Assembly (NCBI GenBank): GCA_963835525.1
Contig: CAWIFM010000009.1
Coordinates: 558,001-622,000, forward strand
Direction: 5' to 3'
From: DASSUW01 sp963835525
GTDB lineage: Bacteria; Actinomycetota; Thermoleophilia; Solirubrobacterales; Solirubrobacteraceae
Length of the DNA stretch: 64,000 nucleotides
Shown here: positions 17,305 to 26,283 of the stretch, piece after piece
Position numbering within the stretch: position 1 is the stretch's first letter
Layout: the number at the start of each line of letters is the position of its first letter
Position numbers and translations under genes: made by a program
Notes under the pieces: generated by a model
What the model saw: the letters and a program-made list of their open reading frames with translations, nothing else
Databases searched by the model: none
What the model was told of the DNA's origin: nothing

Positions 17305-18313
17305 CCACTGGGGGCCGCGGTTCATCCAGGCCGGCGTCGACGCCAACGACTTCGCTCGCACCACGGCGCGGATCGAGACGTGGGAGGAGTGGCTGGGCGC
17401 GTGGTGTGACACGGCGGAGGAGCACGCGACGCTGGCCGGCGAGGCCGAGGCGGCCGGCCGCGGCGTCACCGCCGGCGAGGCGTGGCTGCGGGCGGCGGTC
17501 TGCCTCCACTTCGCCAAGTTCGTATGGGTCGTCGACGAGGCGCGCTCGCGCGACGCCGCCGACCGGGCGGTCGCCGCATTGCGCGAGGCGCACCGCCTGC
17601 TCGACCCAGCGGCCGAACGCGTCGAGGCCCCGCTCGACGGCGCGACGGTCGTGGCAAACCTGCGGCGGCCGCTTGGGGCCGAGCGGCCGCCGCTGGTCCT
17701 TCTCATCGCGGGGCTCGACTCCACCAAGGAGGAGTTCTTCCTGCTCGAGAACCTCTTCCACGCGCGCGGCATGGCGACGCTGTCCCTGGATGGGCCCGGG
17801 CAGGGTGAGGGCGGCTACGAGCTGCCGCTGAGGCACGACTTCGAGGCCGGCGTGACGGCGATCCTCGACGTCGTGGACGGCTTCGACCGGATCGGCGCTC
17901 TGGGCGTCAGCCTCGGTGGCTACTACGCGCCGCGGGCGGCGACCTTCGAGCCCCGGATCTCCGCTGTCGCCGGGATCAGCGGGCCGTTCTCCTTCGGCGC
18001 GATCTGGGACCACCTGCCGCCCCTCACCCGCGAGACGTTCGTGCGCAAGTCGCACGCCGCCGACGAGGAGGACGGCCGCCGCGCGGCCTCTGAGCTGGAC
18101 CTCGACGGCGTCGTCGAGCAGCTCGACAAGCCGGCCCTGTTCGTGACCGGGAAGCTCGACCGCCTGATCCCGTGGGAGGAGACCAAGCGGGCGGCCGACG
18201 CGGCGCCGCGCGGCGAGTTCGTGCTGTTCGAGGACGGCAACCACGTGTGCGCGAACGTGCCGTACAAGGCGCGGCCGCTGGTCGCCGACTGGCTGCGGGA
18301 GCAGCTCGCTTGA
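17273..18313 (+). CDS. Alpha/beta hydrolase (2,6-dihydroxypseudooxynicotine-hydrolase-like)
   Basis: This is a 346-residue serine hydrolase. An N-terminal helical part (about 1-115, including GEAWLRAAVCLHFAKFVW) precedes an alpha/beta-hydrolase core. The nucleophile elbow is GVSLGG (Ser213), a candidate acid is in FVTGKLDRLIP, and the His is in EDGNHVCANV. The layout and N-terminal cap resemble 2,6-dihydroxypseudooxynicotine hydrolase and FrsA-like enzymes, which cleave C-C or ester bonds. Together with the neighbouring molybdenum hydroxylase this is reminiscent of N-heterocycle degradation, but the substrate is not shown. The ATG at 17273 lies inside the previous gene; the next gene overlaps by 4 nt. 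Confidence 0.75.
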   Translation: MPDARVQAAVDHWGPRFIQAGVDANDFARTTARIETWEEWLGAWCDTAEEHATLAGEAEAAGRGVTAGEAWLRAAVCLHFAKFVWVVDEARSRDAADRAVAALREAHRLLDPAAERVEAPLDGATVVANLRRPLGAERPPLVLLIAGLDSTKEEFFLLENLFHARGMATLSLDGPGQGEGGYELPLRHDFEAGVTAILDVVDGFDRIGALGVSLGGYYAPRAATFEPRISAVAGISGPFSFGAIWDHLPPLTRETFVRKSHAADEEDGRRAASELDLDGVVEQLDKPALFVTGKLDRLIPWEETKRAADAAPRGEFVLFEDGNHVCANVPYKARPLVADWLREQLA

Positions 18314-19176
18314 GGGTCGCGCTGATCGGCGCCGGCATGTGGGCGCCGCGGCTCGCCGCGGCCTGCGAGCGCGCCGGGCTCGAGCTCGTCGAGGCGGTCG
18401 AGGACGCCGACGGCGTGCTCATCGCCACGCCCAACCACGTCCACGCCGAGAACTCGATCGCCGCGGCTGCGGCGGGGCGGCACGTGTTCGTCGAGAAGCC
18501 GATCGCCGACACCGTGGAGGCCGCCGAGCGGATCCGCGACGCCTGCGTCGAGGCCGGCGTGGTGCTCATGGTCGGCCACGGCTTCCGGCGGCTCGGCGCT
18601 GCGAGGCGCGCCAAGGACCTGGTCGGTGAGCTCGGGACCGTCGTGCTCGCCGAGGCCTGCTTCTCGCTGCCCGGCAAGCTGCCGCCGACGGCCTGGCGGG
18701 CGCAGCGGGCGCGCAATCCCGGTGGGCCGCTCATGCAGCTCGGGATCCACCATGCCGACACGCTCGCGTACCTGCTCGGGCCGATCGCCAGGACCACCGG
18801 CTGCTTCGCGCACGTGCACACCGACGCCGAGATCGACGACGTCGGGGTGGCGACGCTCGAGTTCGCCTCGGGCGCGCTGGGCGTGCTGACCGGCTCCTAC
18901 GTGTCGCCGCACGTGTTCTCGCTGCGGCTGCAGGGGTCTGACGGGGTGCTCGACTACCGCGCCGACCTGGGCGCGGTCTGGCCGGCGGCCGAGCGGGTCG
19001 ACGAGGTGAGCACGCTGACGCTGAACGGCGAGCCGGTGGAGTTCGAGCCGCGCGACATGCTGGCCGAGGAGCTGGCCGAGTTCGGCGCCGCCGTACGCGG
19101 CGAGGCCGTGGTGGAGACGGGCGCCGCCGAGGGCATCGCCGCCCTGCGCGTGATCCTCGACGCCGTCGGCGCGTAG
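18310..19176 (+). CDS. Gfo/Idh/MocA-family oxidoreductase, short form
   Basis: The NAD(P)-dependent dehydrogenase has 288 residues against the usual 330-400. It has the Rossmann start VALIGAGMW, the nucleotide-side motif VLIATPNHVHAENS, the catalytic EKP (62-64) and the C-terminal sheet domain starting near GPLMQLGIHHADTL. The distance from GxG to EKP is only about 55 residues, roughly 30 fewer than usual. The segment that normally holds the second strand and adenosine-ribose-binding acidic residue therefore appears trimmed. It may still be active with altered cofactor binding. TTG start overlapping the previous stop; 3' end overlaps the next gene by one codon. Confidence 0.8.
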   Translation: MRVALIGAGMWAPRLAAACERAGLELVEAVEDADGVLIATPNHVHAENSIAAAAAGRHVFVEKPIADTVEAAERIRDACVEAGVVLMVGHGFRRLGAARRAKDLVGELGTVVLAEACFSLPGKLPPTAWRAQRARNPGGPLMQLGIHHADTLAYLLGPIARTTGCFAHVHTDAEIDDVGVATLEFASGALGVLTGSYVSPHVFSLRLQGSDGVLDYRADLGAVWPAAERVDEVSTLTLNGEPVEFEPRDMLAEELAEFGAAVRGEAVVETGAAEGIAALRVILDAVGA

Positions 19177-21146
19177 TGCTCGTCGGCCGGCCGCTCCCGC
19201 GGCGCGAGGACGAGCGCATGCTGCGCGGTCGCGCGCGCTACGTCGACGACCTCAACCCCGATGGCCTGCTCCACATCGCCTTTGTGCGCAGCCCGCACGC
19301 CCGCGCGCGGATCCTGCGGATCGAGGCGCCGGCCGGCGTCATCACCGCCGGCGACCTCGCCGTGCGGCCGGTGCCGCTGATCGTGCCGCCGGGGGTCGAG
19401 GTCGCGGACGCCGCGCACCCGATCCTCGCGGACGGCGAGGTCCGCTACGTCGGGCAGCCGGTGGCCGCGGTGCTCGCGCCGTCGCGCGCCGAGGCCGAGG
19501 ACGCGCTCGAGCAGGTGGTCGTCGAGTACGACCCGTTCCAGACCGAGCCGGAGGAGCTGCTGCGCTGGCATAAGGTCGGCGGCGACGTCGAGGCGGCCTT
19601 CGCGGCCGCCGCGCACGTCGTGCGGACCAGCCACGTCGTCCCGCGCGCGGTCGCCGCGCCGATCGAGCCGCGCGGCTGCGTGGCGCAGACGGACGGCGAC
19701 GTGCTGCGGGTGTGGCTGTCGGCGCAGGACATCCACCGCCCGCGCGCCGGGCTGGCGCACGCGCTCGACCGCCCGCTCGAGTCGATCCACCTCACCCTCG
19801 CGGACACCGGCGGTGCGTTCGGGAGCAAGGGCCCGCCGGCGCCCGAGGTCGTCGTCGCGGCGGCCGCGGCGATCGAGCTCGACCGCCCCGTCAAGTGGGT
19901 CGAGACCCGCAGCGAGAACTTCCTCGCCGCCTACCAGGGGCGCGGCGTCGAGGGCGATGTGGAGCTGGCGCTGGACGCCGCCGGGCGGATGCTCGCCGTC
20001 CGCGCGCGGCTGGTCTGCGACACGGGCGCCTACCTGCAGCAGGCGACCGCCGTCCCGCCGCACACGATGGGCATGCTGATGACCGGCGCCTACGACATCG
20101 CGGCCGCCGACATCGAGGTCGTCGGCCGGCGCAGCGACCGCGTGCCGACCGGCCCGATGCGCGGGGCGGGCCGCCCGGAGGCGTGCTACCTCCTCGAGCG
20201 CACGGTCGACGCCGCCGCGCGCGAGCTCGGTATCGATGCCGTGGAGCTGCGCCGCCGCAACCTCGTGACCACGTTCCCGTACGAGACGCCGCTCGGCTTC
20301 ACGTACGACTCCGGCGACTACGGGGCGTGCCTGGAGAAGGCGATCGAGCTGGTCGGCGAGCCGCCGCCCGGGGCCGGGCTCGGCATCGCGCTGTACGTCG
20401 AGCGCGCCGGCGGCCAGTTCGAGAGCGCGGAGATCACGCGCCAGGACGACGGGCGCGTGATCGTGCGCAGCAGCTCGTTCCCGCACGGGCAGGGCCACGA
20501 CACGATCTACGCGCAGATCGTCGCCGACCGGCTCGGCATCCCGATCGAGGACGTCGAGCTGCGGTTCGGCGACAGCGCCGAGGCGCCGGCCGGCGTCGGC
20601 ACGTTCGGCGGCCGCTCGATCCCGATGGCCGGGTCGGCGGTCGCGGTCGCCGCCGACCGGCTCGCCGCGGGTGAGCGCTCCGCCTCCGTGCGCTTCGAGT
20701 CGGAGATGGTGTTCGGCTCTGGCGCCTACGCGGCGATCGTCTCGGTCGACGCGGAGACCGGCGCGCTGACCGTCCACCGGATCGCCGCGGTCGACGACGC
20801 GGGCACGATCATCAACCCGCTGCTGGCCGAGGGGCAGGTGCTCGGCGGCACGATCCACGGGCTCGGCACGGCGCTGACCGAGGAGTTCGCCTACGACGAG
20901 GACGACCAGCCGCTGGCCGCGAACTTCACCAGCTACGCGATGCTGAGCGCCGGCGAACAGCCGCCGGTCGAGACCGCGTTCGTGGAGTCGCCGTCGCCTC
21001 TGAATCCGCTCGGCGCCAAGGGGATCGGCGAGGCGGGCACCATCGGGACGCCGGCGGCGATCGCCAACGCGGTCACCGACGCGCTCGGCGGCCGCTGGGT
21101 CGACCCGCCGTTCACGCCTGAGAAGCTCTGGCGGGCGCTTCGCTGA
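19176..21146 (+). CDS. Xanthine dehydrogenase family protein, molybdopterin-binding large subunit (orphan)
   Basis: The 656-residue protein corresponds to the CoxL/XdhB-type large subunit that hydroxylates heterocycles, aldehydes or CO. Visible elements are the N-terminal RPLPRREDERMLRGRARYVD, the domain start VRYVGQPVAAVLA, the cofactor loop GGAFGSKG (about 212) and the catalytic Glu in GIGEAGT (Glu619). It is over 100 residues shorter than the usual 760-800, mainly through trimmed linkers. The iron-sulfur and FAD subunits that normally accompany it are not in the window, so they are elsewhere or replaced. GTG start; last gene of the 10218 operon, ending 35 nt beyond the stop of the convergent M24 gene. 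Confidence 0.85.
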   Translation: MLVGRPLPRREDERMLRGRARYVDDLNPDGLLHIAFVRSPHARARILRIEAPAGVITAGDLAVRPVPLIVPPGVEVADAAHPILADGEVRYVGQPVAAVLAPSRAEAEDALEQVVVEYDPFQTEPEELLRWHKVGGDVEAAFAAAAHVVRTSHVVPRAVAAPIEPRGCVAQTDGDVLRVWLSAQDIHRPRAGLAHALDRPLESIHLTLADTGGAFGSKGPPAPEVVVAAAAAIELDRPVKWVETRSENFLAAYQGRGVEGDVELALDAAGRMLAVRARLVCDTGAYLQQATAVPPHTMGMLMTGAYDIAAADIEVVGRRSDRVPTGPMRGAGRPEACYLLERTVDAAARELGIDAVELRRRNLVTTFPYETPLGFTYDSGDYGACLEKAIELVGEPPPGAGLGIALYVERAGGQFESAEITRQDDGRVIVRSSSFPHGQGHDTIYAQIVADRLGIPIEDVELRFGDSAEAPAGVGTFGGRSIPMAGSAVAVAADRLAAGERSASVRFESEMVFGSGAYAAIVSVDAETGALTVHRIAAVDDAGTIINPLLAEGQVLGGTIHGLGTALTEEFAYDEDDQPLAANFTSYAMLSAGEQPPVETAFVESPSPLNPLGAKGIGEAGTIGTPAAIANAVTDALGGRWVDPPFTPEKLWRALR

Positions 21147-22470
21147 CGGGGATCGCCTCCTCGGTGTCCGCGTCGAGCTCGGTGTTGAGGTTCGACTGCG
21201 GCTCGCGCTCCAGCGACAGCGTGCCGCCGGCCGTGAAGTACGGCTTGCCCGCGATCACGAGGTCCTCGGCCGGGAAGCGCGTGATGATCTCGCAGCCGTC
21301 CTTGGTCACCACGAGCTGCTCCTCGATCCGGGCCGCCGACCAGCCGTCGCTCGCCGGCCAGAACGTCTCGAGCGCGAACACCATCCCCTCGCGGATCTCC
21401 TCCGGATGGTCGAGCGAGACGAGCCGGCTGAAGATCGGCTTCTCCCAGATCGAGAGGCCGACGCCGTGGCCGAACTGCAGCGCGAAGGCGGCCTCCTCGT
21501 CGGGGAAGCCGAACTCCTCCGCGCGCGGCCAGATGCTCACGACGTCGGCCGTCGTCGCGCCGGGGCGGATCAGCTCGATCGCCGCGTCGAGGTAGTAGCG
21601 GCAGCGACGGTAGGCGTCGACCAGCGACTTCGAGGCGGACGAGATGGCGAACGTGCGGTAGTAGCACGTCCGGTAGCCCATGAAGGAGTGCAGGATGTCG
21701 AAGTAGGCGGGGTCGCCGGGGCGCAGGGCGCGGTCGGTGTAGACGTGCGGGTGCGGGTTGCAGCGCTCGCCGCTGATCGCGTTCACGCCCTCCACGAACT
21801 CGGAGCCCATGTCGTAGAGGACCTTGTTCACGAGCCCGACGCACTCGTTCTCGCGCATCCCCGGCTTCATCGCCCGGTAGAGCTCCTCGTAGGCGGCGTC
21901 GACCATCATGCACGCGTGGTTGAGCAGGCTGATCTCGTCCTGCGTCTTGATCACGCGCGCCGCCTGCATGAGCTGCTGACCGTCGACGACCTGGATGCCC
22001 TCGGCCTGCAGCGCGAACAGCACGGCGGGCTCGATCGCGTCGACGCCCACCGGCTCGCCCAGCAGGCCTCGCTCCTCGAGCTCGACCTTGATCTTGCGGG
22101 CCACGTTCTCTGCCCGCCCGGACTCGGGCGACATCGCGCCGCGGAGCGTGCTGATGCCGGCGCGCGAGCGGCCGTCGCTCAGCCACGGGTTGTAGAGCTG
22201 GTGGTGGCGGGCGGCCGACCCGAAGTCCCACATGATCGGCTGGTCGCGTTGCGGGAGCAGGCAGAAGCGGTTGAGCTTGTCCTGCGCCCAGGTGCCGATA
22301 TGGGTCGCCGTGATGTAGCGGATGTTGACCATGTCGAAGCACAGCAGCGCTCCGAGCTCGGACTCCGCGAGCAGGCCGGAGATGCGGGCGAGCCGCTCCT
22401 CGCGCAGCCGGTCGACGCGGACCCGCTCCTCCCAGTCGACGCTCATGGTTCCGTAGGTCGGCAGTCCCAT
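21112..22470 (-). CDS. M24-fold (creatinase/aminopeptidase P-like) protein with an altered metal site
   Basis: This 452-residue protein has a creatinase N-terminal domain (about 15-165) and a C-terminal pita-bread domain. Of the usual five metal ligands, Asp258 (AYFDIL), His335 (FGHGVGLS), Glu368 (ALETFWP) and Glu383/384 are present. The second Asp, expected at the SDITRT position, is replaced by Cys269 (YRTCYYRT). Metal-free relatives such as creatinase act on C-N bonds, so this may be a catabolic hydrolase rather than a peptidase. The ATG at 22470 follows a GAGGGAGCC ribosome site and its own LacI operator; the longer upstream frame would read through the operator. It runs divergently from the 22586 operon. 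Confidence 0.82.
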   Translation of the reverse strand: MGLPTYGTMSVDWEERVRVDRLREERLARISGLLAESELGALLCFDMVNIRYITATHIGTWAQDKLNRFCLLPQRDQPIMWDFGSAARHHQLYNPWLSDGRSRAGISTLRGAMSPESGRAENVARKIKVELEERGLLGEPVGVDAIEPAVLFALQAEGIQVVDGQQLMQAARVIKTQDEISLLNHACMMVDAAYEELYRAMKPGMRENECVGLVNKVLYDMGSEFVEGVNAISGERCNPHPHVYTDRALRPGDPAYFDILHSFMGYRTCYYRTFAISSASKSLVDAYRRCRYYLDAAIELIRPGATTADVVSIWPRAEEFGFPDEEAAFALQFGHGVGLSIWEKPIFSRLVSLDHPEEIREGMVFALETFWPASDGWSAARIEEQLVVTKDGCEIITRFPAEDLVIAGKPYFTAGGTLSLEREPQSNLNTELDADTEEAIPVSEAPARASQA

Positions 22471-22491
22471 CGTCGGCTCCCTCAGGTCCGG

Positions 22492-22505
22492 TGCAAACGT
22501 TTGCA
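22492..22505 (-). promoter_or_regulatory. LacI-type operator of the M24 gene
   Basis: TGCAAACGTTTGCA, a perfect 14-bp palindrome identical to the core at 10184. On the minus strand it directly follows a -10-like TACGCT (22506-22511). It sits 22 bp upstream of the M24 start codon. Confidence 0.85.
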
Positions 22506-22521
22506 AGCGTACCACCCCGCC

Positions 22522-22566
22522 TTGAACGCCCGCCACCCTCCCGGTAAGGTGCTGCAATCGTTTGCA
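22522..22566 (+). promoter_or_regulatory. Promoter and LacI-type operator of the dehydrogenase/selenoprotein/E1 operon
   Basis: TTGAAC (22522-22527) and TAAGGT (22545-22550) are separated by 17 bp. The operator TGCAATCGTTTGCA (22553-22566) starts 3 bp downstream of the -10 box and differs from the perfect palindrome at one base. The geometry matches the promoter at 10141. Confidence 0.8.
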
Positions 22567-22585
22567 ACACAGGAGCCGGAGAGGT

Positions 22586-23515
22586 ATGAGCACTGAGAAC
22601 GGCAGGCGGGTCGGCTGGGTGGGAGCCGGTCGCATGGGCCATGCCCTCGCGGCGAGGCTCCTGGCCGCGGGCCACGACGTGGCGGTCTACAACCGCACCC
22701 GCGCGAAGGCCGAGTCGCTCGGCGCGACGGTGGTCGACGCGCCTTCGGAGCTGGCCGATCGCGAGGTCGTGTTCACGATGGTCGCCGGTCCGGACGACTT
22801 CAAGGAGGTCGTGCTCGGGCCGTCGGGTGTCCTGGCGGACAACGGCACCGCGCCGGCGGTGATCGTCGACATGACCACCGTGTCGCCGGAGGCTTCGCAG
22901 GCGGTCCGCGACGAGGCGGAACGGCGCGGCGTGGCACTGATCGCGGCGCCGGTCAGCGGCAACCCGAAGGTCGTCGCGGCGGGCCGCGTGACCATGGTCG
23001 CCTCGGGCCCGCGCGAGGCGTTCGACCGCGTCGCCCCGCTGCTCGACCTGCTCGGCGCGGGGGTGACCTACGTCGGCGACGGCGAGAAGGCGCGCCTGGC
23101 GAAGATCTGCCACAACCTGATGCTCGGCGTGGTGGCCCAGTGCATGGCCGAGATCACCGTGCTGGCGGAGAAGGGCGGCATGTCGCGCGCCGCGTTCCTG
23201 GACTTCCTCAACGACAGCGTGATGGGCTCGATGTTCACGCGCTACAAGACGCCGGCCTACGTGAACCTCGACTTCACGCCCACCTTCACGCCGCTGCTGC
23301 TGCGCAAGGACTTCGACCTGGGCTTCGAGACCGCGCGCGAGCTCGACGTGCCGATGCCGGTGGCGGCCGCCGCCCAGCAGGCGATCCAGGCGCTGATCGG
23401 CTCGGGCCACACCGACGAGGACTTCGCGGCGCTGCTCGAGCAGCAGGCCAACGCGTCGGGGCTCGACCTCGTCTCCGAGAACGCGGACATCGACGAGGGG
23501 CTCGTCGTGGGCTGA
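22586..23515 (+). CDS. NAD(P)-dependent beta-hydroxyacid dehydrogenase (3-hydroxyisobutyrate dehydrogenase family)
   Basis: The 309-residue enzyme has an N-terminal Rossmann domain (GWVGAGRMGHALAARLL) with an Arg after the second strand (VYNRTRAKA), which favours NADP. The substrate loop is APVSGNPKVVAAGRVTMVAS and the catalytic Lys is in GEKARLAKICHNLM. The C-terminal all-helical domain is complete. The ATG at 22586 follows GGAGCCGGAGAGG and is the first gene of its LacI-controlled operon. It overlaps the selenoprotein gene by one base. A paralog lies at 34818 outside the regulon. The substrate is unknown. Confidence 0.87.
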   Translation: MSTENGRRVGWVGAGRMGHALAARLLAAGHDVAVYNRTRAKAESLGATVVDAPSELADREVVFTMVAGPDDFKEVVLGPSGVLADNGTAPAVIVDMTTVSPEASQAVRDEAERRGVALIAAPVSGNPKVVAAGRVTMVASGPREAFDRVAPLLDLLGAGVTYVGDGEKARLAKICHNLMLGVVAQCMAEITVLAEKGGMSRAAFLDFLNDSVMGSMFTRYKTPAYVNLDFTPTFTPLLLRKDFDLGFETARELDVPMPVAAAAQQAIQALIGSGHTDEDFAALLEQQANASGLDLVSENADIDEGLVVG

Positions 23516-24051
23516 TGCCCAGGATCTCCTACTTCCCCGTCGAGCAGCTCGAGGGCCGCGAGCGCGAATACCTCGAGCATGCGGCCCTGCACGGGACGCC
23601 GCGCCCGGAGAGCCAGGCGATCCGCGCGCACGTGCCGGCGGTTTTGCATGCCTTCTCCAACAGCTGGGACAAGCTGTTCCGCCACGGCGTGCTCGAGCAC
23701 CCGGTCAAGGAGCTGTGCCGGGTGTACGTGTCCAAGACGATCGAGTGCCACTACTGAGGGTCGCAACGGTCTCTCCCGGGGGGAGAGCAGGGCCTGGTGG
23801 AGGCGGACTACCGGGAGCTGCTCGACTTCGAGCGCTCGGAGCGGTTCGACGCCCGCCAGAAGGCGGCCCTGCGCTACACGAGCATGCTCGTATGGAACCC
23901 GGAGGGCGCCGACGAGGCCGTGTGGGCGGACCTGCGGCGCCACTTCACGGAGGAGCAGATCGTCGAGCTCGGCTGCTTCGTGGCGCTGACCTACGGGCAG
24001 CAGCGCTGGATCAAGACGCTCGGGATCGGGCACGACGAGGTGCACGTATGA
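23515..24051 (+). CDS. Candidate selenocysteine-containing carboxymuconolactone decarboxylase/AhpD-like protein
   Basis: Read straight through an in-frame TGA at 23755-23757, this is a 178-residue AhpD-like protein; a normal reading stops after 80 residues. The TGA falls exactly on the second Cys of the CxxC active site: Cys78-His-Tyr-Sec81-Gly-Ser-Gln-Arg-Ser. The downstream part is the expected rest of the domain, in the same frame and without gaps: GLVEADYRELLDFE, KAALRYTSMLVWNPEGADE, FTEEQIVELGCFVALTYGQQ. A SECIS-like hairpin starts 13 nt after the TGA. AhpD-type CxxC sites are redox-active and in mycobacteria take electrons from lipoylated E2; a 2-oxoacid dehydrogenase E1 pair follows. 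The alternative is a nonsense mutation or a base-calling error. Sec machinery genes are not in the window. Confidence 0.75.
23771..23787 (+). promoter_or_regulatory. SECIS-like hairpin
   Basis: CTCTCCC (23771-23777) and GGGAGAG (23781-23787) pair perfectly around a GGG loop (23778-23780). The loop guanines lie 21-23 nt after the UGA, within the usual bacterial SECIS distance (about 16-37 nt), and bacterial SECIS loops carry a G early in the loop. The hairpin encodes SLPGG, where I would expect ordinary helical residues in Cys homologs. Confidence 0.7.
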
Positions 24052-24368
24052 CCGGCGACGACATCCGGGCGAAGGTGCCCGACGCGCTCGCCGCCCATCG
24101 GCTCACGGTCGAGACCGTGCTCGGGGGCGAGCTGGTCGCGCTGTGCTCCCGCGCGCTGGCCGGCGAGGAGGTCGAGCCGTCTGACGAACGCGAGCGGGCC
24201 GCTCTGGATTGGGCGTACGCGATCGAGTGGGACAGCGAGACGGCGGACGAAGATCTGTGGCGGCGGCTGCACGAGCACTTCAGCGAGCCCGAGCTGGTCG
24301 AGCTCGGCTACGCGATCGCATACACGATGGGACAGATCCACTGGCTGCGCACGATGGGGGAGATGTGA
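24048..24368 (+). CDS. Carboxymuconolactone decarboxylase-like protein, short, no CxxC
   Basis: This 106-residue protein resembles the C-terminal half of the preceding AhpD-like protein (RAALDWAYAIEWDSETADEDLW, HFSEPELVELGYAIAYTMGQ, HWLRTMG). It starts near where the CxxC helix would be and has a lone Cys in LVALCSRALAG instead of a CxxC. It therefore looks like a tandem paralog, perhaps a non-redox partner subunit, since CMD proteins form oligomers. The ATG overlaps the previous stop (ATGA), and the 3' end overlaps the E1 alpha gene (GTGA). No function is established. Confidence 0.7.
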   Translation: MTGDDIRAKVPDALAAHRLTVETVLGGELVALCSRALAGEEVEPSDERERAALDWAYAIEWDSETADEDLWRRLHEHFSEPELVELGYAIAYTMGQIHWLRTMGEM

Positions 24369-25314
24369 CGGAGATCGAGACCGTTGTCGAGGCCGGCCGC
24401 TGGCTGGACGCCTATGGCCGGATGCTGCTGATCCGCCACTTCGAGAACGAGATGCAGCGGCTGTTCCTCAAGGGCGAGGTGCACGGCACCACGCATCTGG
24501 CCGCCGGCCAGGAGGCGGTGCCGGTCGGCGTCTGCATGGCGCTCGAGCCCGGCGACTACGCGGCCGGCACCTACCGCGGCCACGGGCACGCGCTGGCCAA
24601 GGGGACCGACCCGGCGGCGCTCGCGGCCGAGATGCTCGGCCGCGCGGGCGGCGTGTGCGGCGGCCGGGCGGGCTCGATGAACGTGATCGACCTCTCGCAT
24701 GGGCTGGTCGGCTGCTACGGGATCGTCGGCGGATCGATCGCCGCCGCCACCGGCGCCGCGCTGAGCGCCAAGCGCCAGGGCCGCGTGGCGGTCGCCTTCT
24801 TCGGCGACGGCGCCACCAACCAGGCGTACTTCCACGAGTGCCTGAACTTCGCCGTCGTCCATGCGCTCCCGGCCATCTTCGTCTGCGAGAACAACTTCTA
24901 CGGCGAGTTCACGCCGATGCAGCAGGTCACCGGCGGGCGTGACATCGCGGGCCGCGGCGCGGCCTACGGGATCCGCTCCGTGCTGGTCGACGGCAACGAC
25001 CTGTGGGCGGTCGAGGAGGCGGCCCGCGAGGCGGTCGCGCGCGCCCGCGCGGAGCATCTCCCGGCGCTGCTCGAGTGCCAGACCTACCGCCACTACGGCC
25101 ACTCGAAGTCCGACCCGGCGACCTACCGGCCGAAGGAGGAGGTCGAGCGCTGGCTCGAGCGCGACCCGCTGAAGCTCGCGCGCGAGCGGCTGGTGGCGAT
25201 GGGCGCCGACGTCGAGGCCGCCGAGCGCGACGCCCGCGAGGCGATGGACCGCGCCGTCGAGGCCGCCCTGGCGTCGCCGTACCCGGAGCCGGGCGGGGCG
25301 ACGGAGTACGCGGC

Positions 25315-25318
<4 letters not shown>
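24365..25318 (+). CDS. Thiamine-diphosphate-dependent 2-oxoacid dehydrogenase E1 component, alpha subunit
   Basis: The 317-residue alpha subunit of a pyruvate/branched-chain/acetoin dehydrogenase-type E1 has the thiamine-diphosphate motif GDGATNQAYFHECLNF ... CENN and the regulatory-loop region TYRHYGHSKSDPATYR. GGRAGSMNVID is typical of the acetoin/pyruvate group. The GTG start overlaps the CMD gene; the beta subunit follows with a 4-nt overlap. No E2 or E3 is encoded nearby, so the E1 must borrow a lipoylated E2 or act on a free acceptor. The AhpD-like neighbour is a possible redox partner. Confidence 0.9.

Positions 25319-26257
<939 letters not shown>

Positions 26258-26283
<26 letters not shown>

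Noticed and set aside
21406..22596. Long plus-strand open frame opposite the M24 gene
   Set aside because: Its translation is a low-complexity Arg/Ala/Asp/Leu mix typical of antisense shadows in high-G+C DNA; the minus strand has the clear M24-fold protein.
23515..23757. The AhpD-like gene as a truncated 80-residue protein or pseudogene
   Set aside because: The TGA is at the catalytic Cys, the frame continues intact and a SECIS-like hairpin follows; a broken gene is less likely than selenocysteine insertion.
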